Positions 27,104 through 36,227 are shown, numbered from the stretch's first letter. The stretch is DNA of 45,480 bases from Acidimicrobiia bacterium (GCA_018057765.1 JAGPDB010000014.1:1-45480), one strand, 5' to 3'. The notes: generated from the letters alone by a model not told the origin. Numbers and translations: made by a program.

Positions 27104-28378
27104 ATGAAAAATAAAATAAGCAATGTATTTCGACAAATATTTTCATCACTACATAATCGCAACTTCCGACTCTTTTTCATAGGACAACTGATTTCAAATA
27201 CAGGAAACTGGATTACCAATATTGCTTTAACTTTATTAGTACTACATTTAACTCATAGCGGTCTTGCTATTGGAATATTAGTAGCTTGTCAATACGGGCC
27301 TATTTTGTTGTTTTCCGTTTGGGCTGGAACAATCGCAGATAGGTCTAACAAAAGAACACTATTGATAATCACTCAATTTTTAGAGATGTTGCAGTCATTT
27401 GTACTTGGAATGATTGCGTTTATTCCTAACCCCAAATTAAGTCTTATATATGCTGTTTCAATAGCTGGAGGATTATTTTTAGCTTTTGATATGCCTGTGC
27501 GTAGAAGTTTTGTTACTGAAATGGTCTCAGTGAAAGACCGCCCAAATGCTGTCATATTAAACAGTGCTATGGTCAATGCATCCAGGATATTTGGTCCTGC
27601 CCTGGCTGGAATACTTGTTGTAACAGTTGGATATGGTTGGGCATTTATTATTGATGGTATTTCATATCTAGTTGTTTTGGCTGCACTATTTATGATGCGT
27701 GAATCAGATATCATGAGGACCCCTAAGGTTGAAAAAGCAAAAGGTCAAATACGTGAAGGACTTAGATACATCTTAGGTATTCCTGATTTATGGATACCTT
27801 TTCTTATGCTGTTATTCGTAGGAATATTGAGCTACAACTTCAGCGTACTATTTCCACTTTTTGTTGAACATGCGCTTAAAGGAAGCGACAGTGAATTTAC
27901 TATTGTATATGTAGCATTTAGCGTCGGCGCACTTCTCTCTGCATTATATGCCGCGTATAGGCGCACCGTAAATGTGCGACAAATAATTTTTGGTGCTTCT
28001 AGTCTTGGTATAACAATGATGATGTTAACTTTTGTTCCTAATATTTGGGTTGCTTTACCTATAGTTTTTTTAGTAGGTGTTAGCAGTATTACTTATATGA
28101 CTGCAACAACTTCAATTATTCAAGTTCGTGCAGATTCACGTATGCACGGAAGAATTCTTGCACTTCAAGCTGTTTTGCTAATTGGAACCACACCAATTGG
28201 TGGTCCAATAGTCGGTGCTGTTGCAGACCGTTGGGGAGCGCGTACCCCATTAGCTGTCGGTGGGATTGTCGCTATCCTTGCAGCGATTGGTGGACAATTA
28301 CTATTGCGCAGAGAAAAAAATAAAGCTGTAAAGCATGATATTTGTGAATCAAATCTCGATTTAACAATCCCAGATTAG
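27104..28378 (+). CDS. MFS transporter, EntS/MefA-like exporter
   Basis: Proton-driven exporter of the major facilitator superfamily, 424 residues with about 12 hydrophobic segments. The N-terminus NRNFRLFFIGQLISNTGNW (about residues 15-33) is the hallmark of the enterobactin-exporter/macrolide-efflux (MFS_3) group. The motif-A loop WAGTIADRSNKRTLL follows helix 2 (about 70-84), and the repeat-related GAVADRWGARTPLAVGG lies in the second half (about 373-389). The cargo is unknown. It has an AGG-type Shine-Dalgarno and no leaderless hexamer, so it is probably the second gene of a pirin operon. It converges with the CopD-like gene with a 1-nt gap and no terminator between. Confidence 0.88.
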   Translation: MKNKISNVFRQIFSSLHNRNFRLFFIGQLISNTGNWITNIALTLLVLHLTHSGLAIGILVACQYGPILLFSVWAGTIADRSNKRTLLIITQFLEMLQSFVLGMIAFIPNPKLSLIYAVSIAGGLFLAFDMPVRRSFVTEMVSVKDRPNAVILNSAMVNASRIFGPALAGILVVTVGYGWAFIIDGISYLVVLAALFMMRESDIMRTPKVEKAKGQIREGLRYILGIPDLWIPFLMLLFVGILSYNFSVLFPLFVEHALKGSDSEFTIVYVAFSVGALLSALYAAYRRTVNVRQIIFGASSLGITMMMLTFVPNIWVALPIVFLVGVSSITYMTATTSIIQVRADSRMHGRILALQAVLLIGTTPIGGPIVGAVADRWGARTPLAVGGIVAILAAIGGQLLLRREKNKAVKHDICESNLDLTIPD

Positions 28379-28379
28379 A

Positions 28380-28838
28380 TTAATTTTTAAATACTGGATA
28401 ACCACCAAATCGTATTGTTATGCCAGCGAGAACAAAAAGTACTGCTGAAAAAGTTACTATTCGTACATGCCATGCAAGTGTGTTCATATCAGTATCAGTG
28501 AGTTTTGGAATAACACGGAATCGTGCATTAATAGCAAGACCTGCAGTAAGAACTAGGAGGCCAAGTTTGATCTGAATTGCATGGGCAATCGAATTATTCG
28601 CAAACCAGTTTTCTAGAGGACCAAGTATGCGCCATGCCAACCAAAACCCAGATAGTATTTGTGTCCCAAGTGCAGGCAAACCTATTTTTTCAAATCGTTT
28701 CTCATAATCAAGAATTATCGAAGCATCCTTTTTTTTAAGAGCATCAGGAAGAATACTAAGCGCTAAAACCAGATGACCTCCAGCCCAAATAGTTGCTCCT
28801 ATTATGTGGATACTAAGAATAATATAATAAGTTGCCAT
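28380..28838 (-). CDS. CopD-like four-helix membrane protein
   Basis: Small integral membrane protein (152 residues, four hydrophobic segments at about 3-30, 52-72, 86-106 and 120-145). IHIIGATIWAGGHLVLAL near the N-terminus carries two histidines about 11 residues apart in the first helix, as in the copper-resistance D (CopD/YcnJ-like) domain and related haem- or copper-binding membrane proteins; HAIQIKLGLLVLTAG in helix 3 has another His. These could ligate haem or copper, which is inference. It is the last gene of a minus-strand group of three membrane proteins, 47 nt after the YwiC-like gene. Confidence 0.65.
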   Translation of the reverse strand: MATYYIILSIHIIGATIWAGGHLVLALSILPDALKKKDASIILDYEKRFEKIGLPALGTQILSGFWLAWRILGPLENWFANNSIAHAIQIKLGLLVLTAGLAINARFRVIPKLTDTDMNTLAWHVRIVTFSAVLFVLAGITIRFGGYPVFKN

Positions 28839-28885
28839 TATTTAAGCCTTTAGATTTTTCATATTCATTAGAGTATTAATTCTGT

Positions 28886-29710
28886 TCATACTAACACCGC
28901 AATAGCTGTTATGACTACGAGCGTAATACCAAAGAACATTTGTTGTAGTCCTATTATCTTTGCAGGTAAAGGGGTGTTGCGAATCGCAATAATATTAAAG
29001 ATGGCAATAATAACAATTGCTATTGTAGGAGCAAGAGGCACAATATGAAATAGGTAAGCAATTATTACACTCACTCCAGCAAATAGTTGGGCAAGGTCGC
29101 TATGCCAAACTTTAACTGGACGTCCACGCTTCCTGAAAACTTGTGTCCTAGCATAAGGAATTGCTGCAACACCTCTTGTTGCGACTACTATCCAAAGTGC
29201 ATAGGCAGTAGTGTTAGCAACTCCATTTGCAAGTACGATTGCTGATGCTACTGAGCCAATTCCTACAGTACCGCAAAGTTCAGGTAAAAGTCTGCGGCTT
29301 TTACTTCTTATATCAAAGTATAATTGGATTGCAACGAGCGGTAAAGCAATAAGTAAAGGTATCAAAAAGTTATTCTCGGCTTCGAAAATTGCATAAACAA
29401 TTAATGCTATAAATAAGAATACTTCTATTGATGCAACACGAGCCGCAACACCAGAACGCTCTAACCATCTATTGCGCCAAAGATCCCCTAATACAATTTT
29501 TAGCGGTGTACGTGCAATGAATGCCAACATAGCTGCAAAGCCAAGTGCTAACCCTGACCATGACCAAGAAACAACCAAAGCAAGCACAACAGGCTCTAAA
29601 GTAAGACTCCATCCGCCGTGTTCCGTGGGCATAGCAACTGCTTTTAGGATCGACCGATCGCCTGCTATGTTTGGGGCATCAGCTAAGTACGCATCCTCTT
29701 GGTTACCCAT
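28886..29710 (-). CDS. YwiC-like family membrane protein
   Basis: Polytopic membrane protein of unknown function with about eight hydrophobic segments. The N-terminal PTEHGGWSLTLEPVVLAL (about residues 27-44) matches the HG-W signature of YwiC-like proteins, whose genes lie near nitrate/nitrite and anaerobic-respiration genes in Bacillus and Actinomycetota. The start is the ATG at 29710 with AGGAG 5 nt upstream; the TTG one codon earlier is rejected. It overlaps the stop of the upstream membrane-protein gene by 1 nt (TGATG), so the two are translationally coupled. Confidence 0.78.
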   Translation of the reverse strand: MGNQEDAYLADAPNIAGDRSILKAVAMPTEHGGWSLTLEPVVLALVVSWSWSGLALGFAAMLAFIARTPLKIVLGDLWRNRWLERSGVAARVASIEVFLFIALIVYAIFEAENNFLIPLLIALPLVAIQLYFDIRSKSRRLLPELCGTVGIGSVASAIVLANGVANTTAYALWIVVATRGVAAIPYARTQVFRKRGRPVKVWHSDLAQLFAGVSVIIAYLFHIVPLAPTIAIVIIAIFNIIAIRNTPLPAKIIGLQQMFFGITLVVITAIAVLV

Positions 29711-30957
29711 CAATTCTCCTTTAATTTAATAGTTCGTTTTTTAACTTTAAGTAATATTGCACGAACAACAATATCGACTATCCAGAACATAAGCACTAAA
29801 GCTAGAAAATTATCTTTATCAAATAGCGACAACAATGCTGCGATATTGCCTAATACTAGTGAGACCCACGAGCGTGTAATTGCAAAGCCGGCAGTAAGCA
29901 GTTGATGTCCACCACCACGTATTACTGGGCCGAGATATGCCAGAGACGATATAAGTATTTGTGCAAAACCACCAATCACTAATGCCTGTAATACTTTACG
30001 GTTTACTCCCAATTCAACTGTTGAAATTCCTAAAGTAATAGTCATAGCAATCCACCAAATAATTCCGGTCATCAATTGTAAGATACGTGGCTCCATCCAT
30101 CGTGAATTATTCTTTAAATTTATTGGTAACATTATCAAAACCAATAATATACCCAATGCATAAGTACAAAATCCTATTGTTACAAGCTTAGCTTGTTTAA
30201 GTATTTCACCATTTACTGCAATAACAACAGCAGATGAAAGTATAAATAGTGTTATGCGTTTTAGCGATGTTGTCGCTCGTGGCGACATTTTACTACGCAC
30301 CTGGGTAGCAATAAAATATGGAAGTGTTCCAGCGATGACAATTCCGACGAGTCCGAATAAGTTTAAGATCAAATGAGCACCGCGAAGTTCTATAGAGAGT
30401 TCACCACCACGGTTAAGACCGAGTATTAAACCTATTGTCATACCTATTGCTCCAGCGACTATAGCTACAATATATGCTTCAATAGCTTGAGCAAATCTTT
30501 TAGTGACAGCGTGTTTAAGTATCCACAGCAAAATAGATGCCAACAATAACACCGCAAATATAACAATTAACCCACCAAAAATTATCATCCATGACTGCTT
30601 TATTTCTCGACCTAATACAAGAAAAACTGCACCAAATGCAATTCCCCATCGTTGTAAAATAACAATAATTGATGAAGGTGGAGGTGAAGTGGACCAACTT
30701 ACAGCTAACATTTGTGTCGTTGTTGATATTGCACTTAACAGTGAGCCTATTAGAAATAAGTGTAGAGGGACCCACCAACTAGTACCAATTCCTAAAATAC
30801 CAATAAATAATGAAATTATTAAAAAACAAAGTGCTACAAATAGACCTTTGCGTGTTTCGGAGTGGATCTTGGTGATTCGCCCAGGTGAACCTTTGCTAGT
30901 TGGCTCACTGATTGAAGATTTCTCGTTTTCGGGACTAGAATTTACAGGTTGAGTCAT
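29710..30957 (-). CDS. polytopic membrane protein, NnrS-like / nitrite-reductase-fusion-like
   Basis: A 415-residue protein with a charged N-terminal tail (about 35 residues) and about 11-12 hydrophobic segments. The stretch PLHLFLIGSLLSAISTTTQML (about residues 64-84; His at 66) resembles the membrane domain found fused to multicopper nitrite reductases in Actinomycetota and, more distantly, NnrS haem-copper proteins. A second LRGAHLILNLFGLVGIV segment carries another His. No cupredoxin domain is present. With the coupled YwiC-like gene and the downstream CopD-like gene it forms a three-gene membrane operon. A role in nitrogen-oxide or copper/haem handling is inferred only from family resemblance. 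It is divergent from sufB across 84 nt. Confidence 0.6.
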   Translation of the reverse strand: MTQPVNSSPENEKSSISEPTSKGSPGRITKIHSETRKGLFVALCFLIISLFIGILGIGTSWWVPLHLFLIGSLLSAISTTTQMLAVSWSTSPPPSSIIVILQRWGIAFGAVFLVLGREIKQSWMIIFGGLIVIFAVLLLASILLWILKHAVTKRFAQAIEAYIVAIVAGAIGMTIGLILGLNRGGELSIELRGAHLILNLFGLVGIVIAGTLPYFIATQVRSKMSPRATTSLKRITLFILSSAVVIAVNGEILKQAKLVTIGFCTYALGILLVLIMLPINLKNNSRWMEPRILQLMTGIIWWIAMTITLGISTVELGVNRKVLQALVIGGFAQILISSLAYLGPVIRGGGHQLLTAGFAITRSWVSLVLGNIAALLSLFDKDNFLALVLMFWIVDIVVRAILLKVKKRTIKLKEN

Positions 30958-30986
30958 AACTTCCTACCCCTCAGATCATCGCCCAC

Positions 30987-31001
30987 TATTATTTCTAGTA
31001 T
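30987..31001. promoter_or_regulatory. 15-nt motif upstream of sufB shared with the ric promoter
   Basis: TATTATTTCTAGTAT occurs here, 41 nt before the sufB start, and identically at 36193-36207 upstream of the ric gene. It contains the TCTAGTAT half-site of the ric palindrome. It is a candidate binding site of the regulator encoded at 36234-36887. Confidence 0.5.
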
Positions 31002-31041
31002 ACACTGTGATAAAGTTATAGGGTAAATAGAAGGAGATTAA

Positions 31042-32478
31042 ATGTCTGATGTTGTAAACGAGATCGTTAATAGAGAGTACGCATATGGTTTTCATAGCAA
31101 CCTCGAAACCGACTTGGCCCCGAAGGGTTTAAACGAAGATGTTGTTAGGCTAATCTCAGCTAAAAAAAATGAACCAGAGTGGCTTTTAGAATGGCGACTA
31201 GGCGCATTGGCGCACTTTATGACATTAGAAGAACCCAATTGGCCAAACCTGTCTTTTCCTCCTATTGATTATCAAGATATGCATTATTGGGCTGCTCCAA
31301 AGACCAAAGCAAAGTTAAATAGCCTTGATGAGGTTGACCCAGAAATTCGAGCAACTTTTGATAAATTGGGAATTTCAGTTACTGAGCAAAAGCGTCTTTC
31401 AAATGTAGCAGTAGATACAATTTTAGATTCAGTATCAGTCGCAACTACTTTTAAATCTACATTAGCTAAAGTAGGCGTTATATTCTGCTCATTTTCCGAA
31501 GCAGTAAAAGAACATCCTGAACTCGTAAAAAAATATTTAGGGACAGTAGTTGGCTATCGTGACAATTTTTTTGCAACATTAAATTCCGCGGTATTTTCTG
31601 ATGGATCATTTTGCTTTATCCCAGCGGGGGTTAAATGTCCGATGGAATTATCAACATATTTCCGCATTAATGCTGCAGAGACTGGCCAGTTCGAACGTAC
31701 ATTAATAATCGCCGAAGAAGGTGCCAGTGTTAGCTATCTTGAAGGGTGCACTGCACCTATGCGTGACGAAAACCAATTACACGCTGCTGTTGTTGAGTTA
31801 ATTGCACTTGATGATGCAAATATTAAATACTCAACTGTCCAGAACTGGTATCCAGGCGATGAAAACGGCAAAGGTGGTATCTATAATTTCGTTACTAAAC
31901 GTGGAAGTTGTACTGGAGCGCGCTCAAAAATTTCTTGGACACAAGTCGAGACTGGGTCAGCAATTACATGGAAATATCCGAGCGTAATTTTAAAAGGCGA
32001 CGATTCAGTAGGCGAGTTTTATTCAGTTGCAGTTACAACTAATTACCAGCAAGCAGATACTGGAACAAAAATGATCCACATAGGTAAAAATACTAAAAGT
32101 ACAATTTTATCTAAAGGAATTTCTGCTGGACATGCCCAAAATACTTATCGAGGTTTGGTAAAAATTCTTCGTAGTGCAACAGGTGCACGAAATCATACTC
32201 AATGCGATTCTCTACTCTTAGGTCCTGATTGTGGTGCACACACATTTCCTTATGTAGAAGTAAAAAATGACACTGCTCAGGTCGAGCACGAAGCAACAAC
32301 ATCAAAGATCAGCGACGACCAGCTTTTCTATTGCCGCCAACGCGGACTAACCGAGGAGGACGCATCAACAATGATTGTAAATGGATTCTGTAGAGAAGTA
32401 TTCGACGAACTGCCAATGGAATATGCAGTGGAAGCACAGGCACTAATGCAAGTTAGCCTAGAAGGGTCAGTAGGATAA
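31042..32478 (+). CDS. sufB: Fe-S cluster assembly scaffold SufB
   Basis: Scaffold subunit of the SUF system on which [Fe-S] clusters are built with SufC and SufD. Length 478 is standard. The conserved Cys in [18 protein letters not shown] (about residues 229-246) and the functional Cys in [19 protein letters not shown] (about 384-402) are present, followed by [20 protein letters not shown] (about 415-434), a SufB signature. A strong AAGGAG Shine-Dalgarno sits 5-7 nt before ATG. First gene of sufBCDT, with 1-4 nt overlaps between most genes. A 15-nt motif shared with the ric promoter lies upstream, so Fe-S or NO-responsive control is likely. Confidence 0.96.
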   Translation: MSDVVNEIVNREYAYGFHSNLETDLAPKGLNEDVVRLISAKKNEPEWLLEWRLGALAHFMTLEEPNWPNLSFPPIDYQDMHYWAAPKTKAKLNSLDEVDPEIRATFDKLGISVTEQKRLSNVAVDTILDSVSVATTFKSTLAKVGVIFCSFSEAVKEHPELVKKYLGTVVGYRDNFFATLNSAVFSDGSFCFIPAGVKCPMELSTYFRINAAETGQFERTLIIAEEGASVSYLEGCTAPMRDENQLHAAVVELIALDDANIKYSTVQNWYPGDENGKGGIYNFVTKRGSCTGARSKISWTQVETGSAITWKYPSVILKGDDSVGEFYSVAVTTNYQQADTGTKMIHIGKNTKSTILSKGISAGHAQNTYRGLVKILRSATGARNHTQCDSLLLGPDCGAHTFPYVEVKNDTAQVEHEATTSKISDDQLFYCRQRGLTEEDASTMIVNGFCREVFDELPMEYAVEAQALMQVSLEGSVG

Positions 32479-33227
32479 TGTTACATATAGAAAATCTACA
32501 CGTAGGTGTTGGAGATAAAGTAATTCTTGATGGATTCAGCCTTGATATTCCAGATGGTGAAGTTCATGTAATCATGGGACCTAATGGGTCTGGAAAAACA
32601 ACACTATCTAATGTACTTACAGGACGCGAAGGTTACGAAGTATCAGGTACAGCCACTTTTGATGGCATAGATCTTTTGCCACTTGCACCTGAAGAAAGAG
32701 CGGCTGCTGGTATATTTTTGGCTTTTCAACATCCAGTAGAAATTCCTGGTGTTGGAAACATGTATTTTCTCCGAACTGCAGTTAACACTGTAAGAAAAAA
32801 CCGCGGGCTTGAAGAGATTAGCGCTATGGAATTTTTAAATTTTGCAAAAGAACATATGGCAAAACTTGAAATGGATCCAGCTTTTCTTAGTCGTTCAGTT
32901 AATACTGGATTTTCTGGCGGTGAGAAAAAGCGTAACGAGATTTTACAAATGTCGATGCTTGAACCACGTTTAGCAATCCTCGATGAAACCGATTCTGGTC
33001 TTGACATCGATGCACTTCGAATAGTTGCATTAGGAATTGAACGTCTGCGCAACCCTGAACGATCGATGTTGATCATTACTCATCATCGAAAACTTCTAGA
33101 TACTGTACGTCCTGATTATATTCATGTTTTAAGTGGCGGAAAAATTGTCCGCTCCGGCGGAATTGAACTGGCAGATGAGCTAGAGATCCAAGGCTACAGT
33201 TCAATTGCAGATAAGGTGACGCAATGA
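32478..33227 (+). CDS. sufC: Fe-S cluster assembly ATPase SufC
   Basis: ABC-type ATPase that binds SufB and SufD and drives the conformational change for cluster assembly. Walker A GPNGSGKTTLSN (about residues 34-45), signature FSGGEKKRNEI (about 144-154), Walker B LAILDETDSGLD (about 167-178; the DETDSGLD form is diagnostic for SufC), H-loop ITHHRK (about 200-205). Length 249 is typical. Its start overlaps the sufB stop by 1 nt, and its end overlaps sufD by 4 nt. Confidence 0.96.
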   Translation: MLHIENLHVGVGDKVILDGFSLDIPDGEVHVIMGPNGSGKTTLSNVLTGREGYEVSGTATFDGIDLLPLAPEERAAAGIFLAFQHPVEIPGVGNMYFLRTAVNTVRKNRGLEEISAMEFLNFAKEHMAKLEMDPAFLSRSVNTGFSGGEKKRNEILQMSMLEPRLAILDETDSGLDIDALRIVALGIERLRNPERSMLIITHHRKLLDTVRPDYIHVLSGGKIVRSGGIELADELEIQGYSSIADKVTQ

Positions 33228-34468
33228 CCAATACAGCTACACTAATTGGCGCGCCTAGTTCCAAGGAAGAAGCTTGGCGATATACTCCGGTTAAAGATAT
33301 TGCTACTCGCGTTCAAAATGCAACAAGCGCTCGACGTTCAAGTATTAGCTCAATCACAAAACCAGAATTCGATTCACTCATAGGCAACTTAAGTGGTACC
33401 CAATTGGTATTCGTAAATGGTTTTTATAACGAAGAACTTTCAAACACCGAAAACTTACCTGATGGCCTCTACTGCGGTTTAGCTAGTGAAAATAGTTCAG
33501 TATCTAAAGAGCTTGTTTTGTTGAACGAGAATGTTCGAACTGTTGAAGGTATTTGCAAGCAGAATGACGAGTACGATATTGCTGTAGTAAAGACTGATAA
33601 CGACATAATCTTAGATGACCCGATTCATATTGTTCATATTGCTACTAATGACATAGACGAAAATAATTCACAAATAATTTCACACCCACGTACTATTATC
33701 GAATTGGGTGATAATTCTCACATCACCATCGTAGAAACTTATTGTGGTAATGAAAATAACACAATGACTGATGCTTGTACAACTATTCGTATTGGCGATA
33801 ATACAAAGCTCGACCAAATTCGGATACAAAATGAATCGTCTAGTGCTACCCACATTGGTAATACAAGAATTGAACAAGGTAAAGATTCCCATGTAAAGAT
33901 GGCTTCGATCACGAAGGGTGCAGATATTGCACGTAATGCAATTGACGCGCATCTCGATTCAGAAAATTCTGTTATTGAACTAACTGGTGTAAATATAACC
34001 TCGATCAAGCAAGTTCATGATACTGAAGTTACTGTAGATCACGCTTCTTCAAATTGTGCGAGCAATCAACACTTTGTGGGTGTTGTTGATGACCATGGCC
34101 ATAGTTCTTTTAGTGGTGAAATTATTGTAGAACATGGAACTGTTGGTACCGATGCCCATCAAACAAATAAGAATCTTGTACTTGATGAACATGCGCAGGC
34201 TGACACTCGGCCATGGTTAAGAATTTATGCTGATGATGTGCAATGTACTCACGGCTCAACTGTGGGCCGCCTTGACGAGGAGTCACTTTTTTATCTTCGA
34301 AGTAGAGGAATTGAAAACGATAAAGCACGAACGATGCTAATAGAAGCTTTCATTGCGCAAATAACTGATGAAATTGAAAACGACAAAGTTCGAAGTCATG
34401 TAGCAACATTGACACAGCATCTACACCCATTTGTTCAACAAGAGATAAAAAGGAAAATAAATGAGTAA
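33224..34468 (+). CDS. sufD: Fe-S cluster assembly protein SufD
   Basis: SufB paralogue that forms the SufBC2D complex. The N-terminus has EEAWRYTPVKDI (about residues 15-26), typical of SufD; the C-terminal core has DDVQCTHGSTVGRLDEESLF (about 339-358) with the catalytic-interface His, followed by YLRSRGI and ARTMLIEAF. Length 414 fits. The central beta-helix (about 110-330) is divergent, as usual. It overlaps sufC by 4 nt and sufT by 8 nt. Confidence 0.95.
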   Translation: MTNTATLIGAPSSKEEAWRYTPVKDIATRVQNATSARRSSISSITKPEFDSLIGNLSGTQLVFVNGFYNEELSNTENLPDGLYCGLASENSSVSKELVLLNENVRTVEGICKQNDEYDIAVVKTDNDIILDDPIHIVHIATNDIDENNSQIISHPRTIIELGDNSHITIVETYCGNENNTMTDACTTIRIGDNTKLDQIRIQNESSSATHIGNTRIEQGKDSHVKMASITKGADIARNAIDAHLDSENSVIELTGVNITSIKQVHDTEVTVDHASSNCASNQHFVGVVDDHGHSSFSGEIIVEHGTVGTDAHQTNKNLVLDEHAQADTRPWLRIYADDVQCTHGSTVGRLDEESLFYLRSRGIENDKARTMLIEAFIAQITDEIENDKVRSHVATLTQHLHPFVQQEIKRKINE

Positions 34469-35003
34469 CACAGAACCTATTAAACTAAGTAGAGATTGTA
34501 TTGCCACAACCATTCCTTATGGTGAAAAAATTACACTTGATGCTGGTGCAATAGTAAAAATTGTTCAACAGCTTGGCGGTAGTTTTACTATCAGCACTGA
34601 GTATGGAAATTTGTTACGCATAGATGGTCATGATGCCGACGCACTTGGTCTCGAAGTAGCTAAATCAAGCGATGTTGATGATAGCGGGACTTTTGAAATG
34701 AGCAAAGTAACAGATGTTCTCGGTACCATTTATGACCCTGAGATTCCTGTCAGCATTGTTGAACTTGGTTTGATATATCGTTGTGACGAAATAATGGACG
34801 ATGACGGAAAAAGAAAAATTGAAATAGATATGACTATGACTGCTGCAGGTTGCGGTATGGGTGATGTTTTGAGTGACGATGCAATTCGTTTAGTTGGTGC
34901 AATTCCAGGAGTTGACGAGGTTGAAGTCAATGTAGTCTGGGACCCACCTTGGGGTATGGACAAAATGTCTGATGCCGCAAAACTCCAACTCGGAATGCTT
35001 TAA
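34461..35003 (+). CDS. sufT: long-form SufT, MIP18-family Fe-S maturation factor
   Basis: Accessory factor for Fe-S protein maturation. The C-terminal MIP18/DUF59 domain has TIYDPEIPVSIVELGLIY (about residues 90-107), the reactive-Cys segment TAAGCGMGDVLSDD (about 127-140; Cys about 131), and VWDPPWGMDKMSD (about 159-171). The N-terminal about 80 residues (ATTIPYGEKITLDAG, then VQQLGGSFTISTEYGNLLRI) are the extension that defines the long SufT family. Length 180 matches. Last gene of the suf operon; no sufS, sufU or sufE follows, as the operon ends in a terminator before the convergent ric gene. Confidence 0.93.
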   Translation: MSNTEPIKLSRDCIATTIPYGEKITLDAGAIVKIVQQLGGSFTISTEYGNLLRIDGHDADALGLEVAKSSDVDDSGTFEMSKVTDVLGTIYDPEIPVSIVELGLIYRCDEIMDDDGKRKIEIDMTMTAAGCGMGDVLSDDAIRLVGAIPGVDEVEVNVVWDPPWGMDKMSDAAKLQLGML

Positions 35004-35028
35004 AATACATTATCCTACTTATAAAGAC

Positions 35029-35072
35029 TTGAGGCTATTACATAAACAATAAGTATTATGTAATAGCCTCAA
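35029..35072. terminator. bidirectional hairpin between sufT and ric
   Basis: Perfect 17-bp inverted repeat (35029-35045 pairs with 35056-35072, starting TTGAGGCTATTACATAA) with a 10-nt loop, located between two convergent genes. T-rich flanks exist on the plus side (TATTTATGCTACTTTTT). It most likely terminates both transcripts. Confidence 0.85.
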
Positions 35073-35098
35073 TATTTATGCTACTTTTTAACTGTCAA

Positions 35099-36133
35099 CT
35101 ACGATACAGCGCTTTTACTCCACATATTTACTGGCTCAGTTCCTAGCGCAGGAAACAATACATTGCTCTCTTTGTGTATATGTAAATGTATATCAGACTC
35201 AAGATCTGCCAATGCTTGGTAGCATGCAGCATAGGTTGCACATCCATCAGCAGGTGTTGAATAACCATTAGTTATTAAATTTAATTTTGCAAGCATATCG
35301 CCAACATTCTTATGTTCATCAGCAATTTCTTTAACTCGTGCAACGAATTCTTCAGTAGCGGCTTCTGTACTTTCTGAATTAGCTATTTCACGGACCTTTG
35401 GAAATAGCATTTCTTCCTCTGCTTTAAGGTGTGGTTCTAGGTCAGCTCGGATTGCTTCGTATAGACTTTCTACTTCAAGTAACTCTGGGTGTCGCTCACC
35501 GTGAACATCTGCAATTTTTTGTACTAATGCGCCTGTACGATCAAAATTATCCCATAAATATTTGTGATGAACTGACTCAATATTGTCCATTAATTCAACT
35601 GGGCTAAGCGATGCCCAATCTGCTGGCTCTTCATCGATCATTGCATCGGTTAATTCATCTGCAAGTTTTTGCGCATCGAGACCTTTAGAAGTGGCTGCGT
35701 CTTGTAATGTTCTTGCACCTTGACAACAATAATCGAGACCACGCTTTTCGAATTCTATAGCTAATGATGGGTTCTGAGTAACAATTTCTCCGAGTATCAT
35801 CGATGGAACTATTGTGTTCGTGTTCGAGTTTGTGCTTGTAGTTGAATTCATTTTTATTTCACTTTCTTTATTATGTGTACACGATGTTGATAATGTGACT
35901 GGTTCAAGATTTATCATCTGGGTTTCACCAGAGTAAATTTCTGTACCATGTAAGCCGGCACTAATAGTTGCAGTGATAGATTCGAGTGCTCCATCGTCAT
36001 AGTCAATCTCGATGCATGGTCCAGAAAATGATCCGTGTACAGATTGCACGCCTTCTAGCTGTGAGAGGTTTTCGAGCGTCTCGTTAAAACAACTTGGACA
36101 GTTAGCACCTTTGACACTAATTGATGATTGCAT
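35099..36133 (-). CDS. ric: RIC/ScdA-type di-iron Fe-S repair protein with N-terminal HMA domain
   Basis: Di-iron protein thought to repair Fe-S centres damaged by nitric oxide or peroxide (ScdA/YtfE/RIC). Three parts: an N-terminal heavy-metal-associated (HMA)-like domain with GANCPSC (about residues 9-15), then a Ser/Thr/Asn linker with a Cys, then a DUF542 domain with AIEFEKRGLDYCCQG (about 120-134), then a hemerythrin-like domain with histidines and glutamates in SVHHKYLWDNF, HGERHPEL, LEPHLKAEEEMLFP, EHKNVG and LHIHKESNVLFPAL. RIC proteins are usually about 220-250 residues; the HMA fusion lengthens this one to 344. The ATG at 36133 is chosen because AGGAG precedes it; an upstream TTG at 36169 is rejected. 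It lies downstream of the regulator on the same strand. Confidence 0.88.
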   Translation of the reverse strand: MQSSISVKGANCPSCFNETLENLSQLEGVQSVHGSFSGPCIEIDYDDGALESITATISAGLHGTEIYSGETQMINLEPVTLSTSCTHNKESEIKMNSTTSTNSNTNTIVPSMILGEIVTQNPSLAIEFEKRGLDYCCQGARTLQDAATSKGLDAQKLADELTDAMIDEEPADWASLSPVELMDNIESVHHKYLWDNFDRTGALVQKIADVHGERHPELLEVESLYEAIRADLEPHLKAEEEMLFPKVREIANSESTEAATEEFVARVKEIADEHKNVGDMLAKLNLITNGYSTPADGCATYAACYQALADLESDIHLHIHKESNVLFPALGTEPVNMWSKSAVS

Positions 36134-36184
36134 ATCTCCTACTTTCTGACTTCTTAGATTCAGATTCAATATTCATGCTAGTCG

Positions 36185-36211
36185 ATTATATATATTATTT
36201 CTAGTATTCAA
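36185..36211 (-). promoter_or_regulatory. probable ric promoter
   Basis: On the minus strand, TTGAAT (36206-36211) and a perfect TATAAT (36185-36190) are separated by 15 nt. The -35 lies inside the palindrome 36200-36227, so a protein bound there would block the promoter. Confidence 0.55.
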
Positions 36212-36227
36212 TAGAATTAATACTAGA
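36200..36227. promoter_or_regulatory. palindromic operator candidate in front of ric
   Basis: TCTAGTATT (36200-36208) and AATACTAGA (36219-36227) are perfect 9-bp arms around a 10-nt spacer. It lies between the regulator stop codon and the ric start, overlapping the ric -35. The left arm is part of the 15-nt word also found before sufB. Confidence 0.6.

Noticed and set aside
36134-36169. Longer ric reading frame starting at a TTG
   Set aside because: The TTG has no start signal, whereas the ATG at 36133 follows AGGAG and begins the HMA domain directly.
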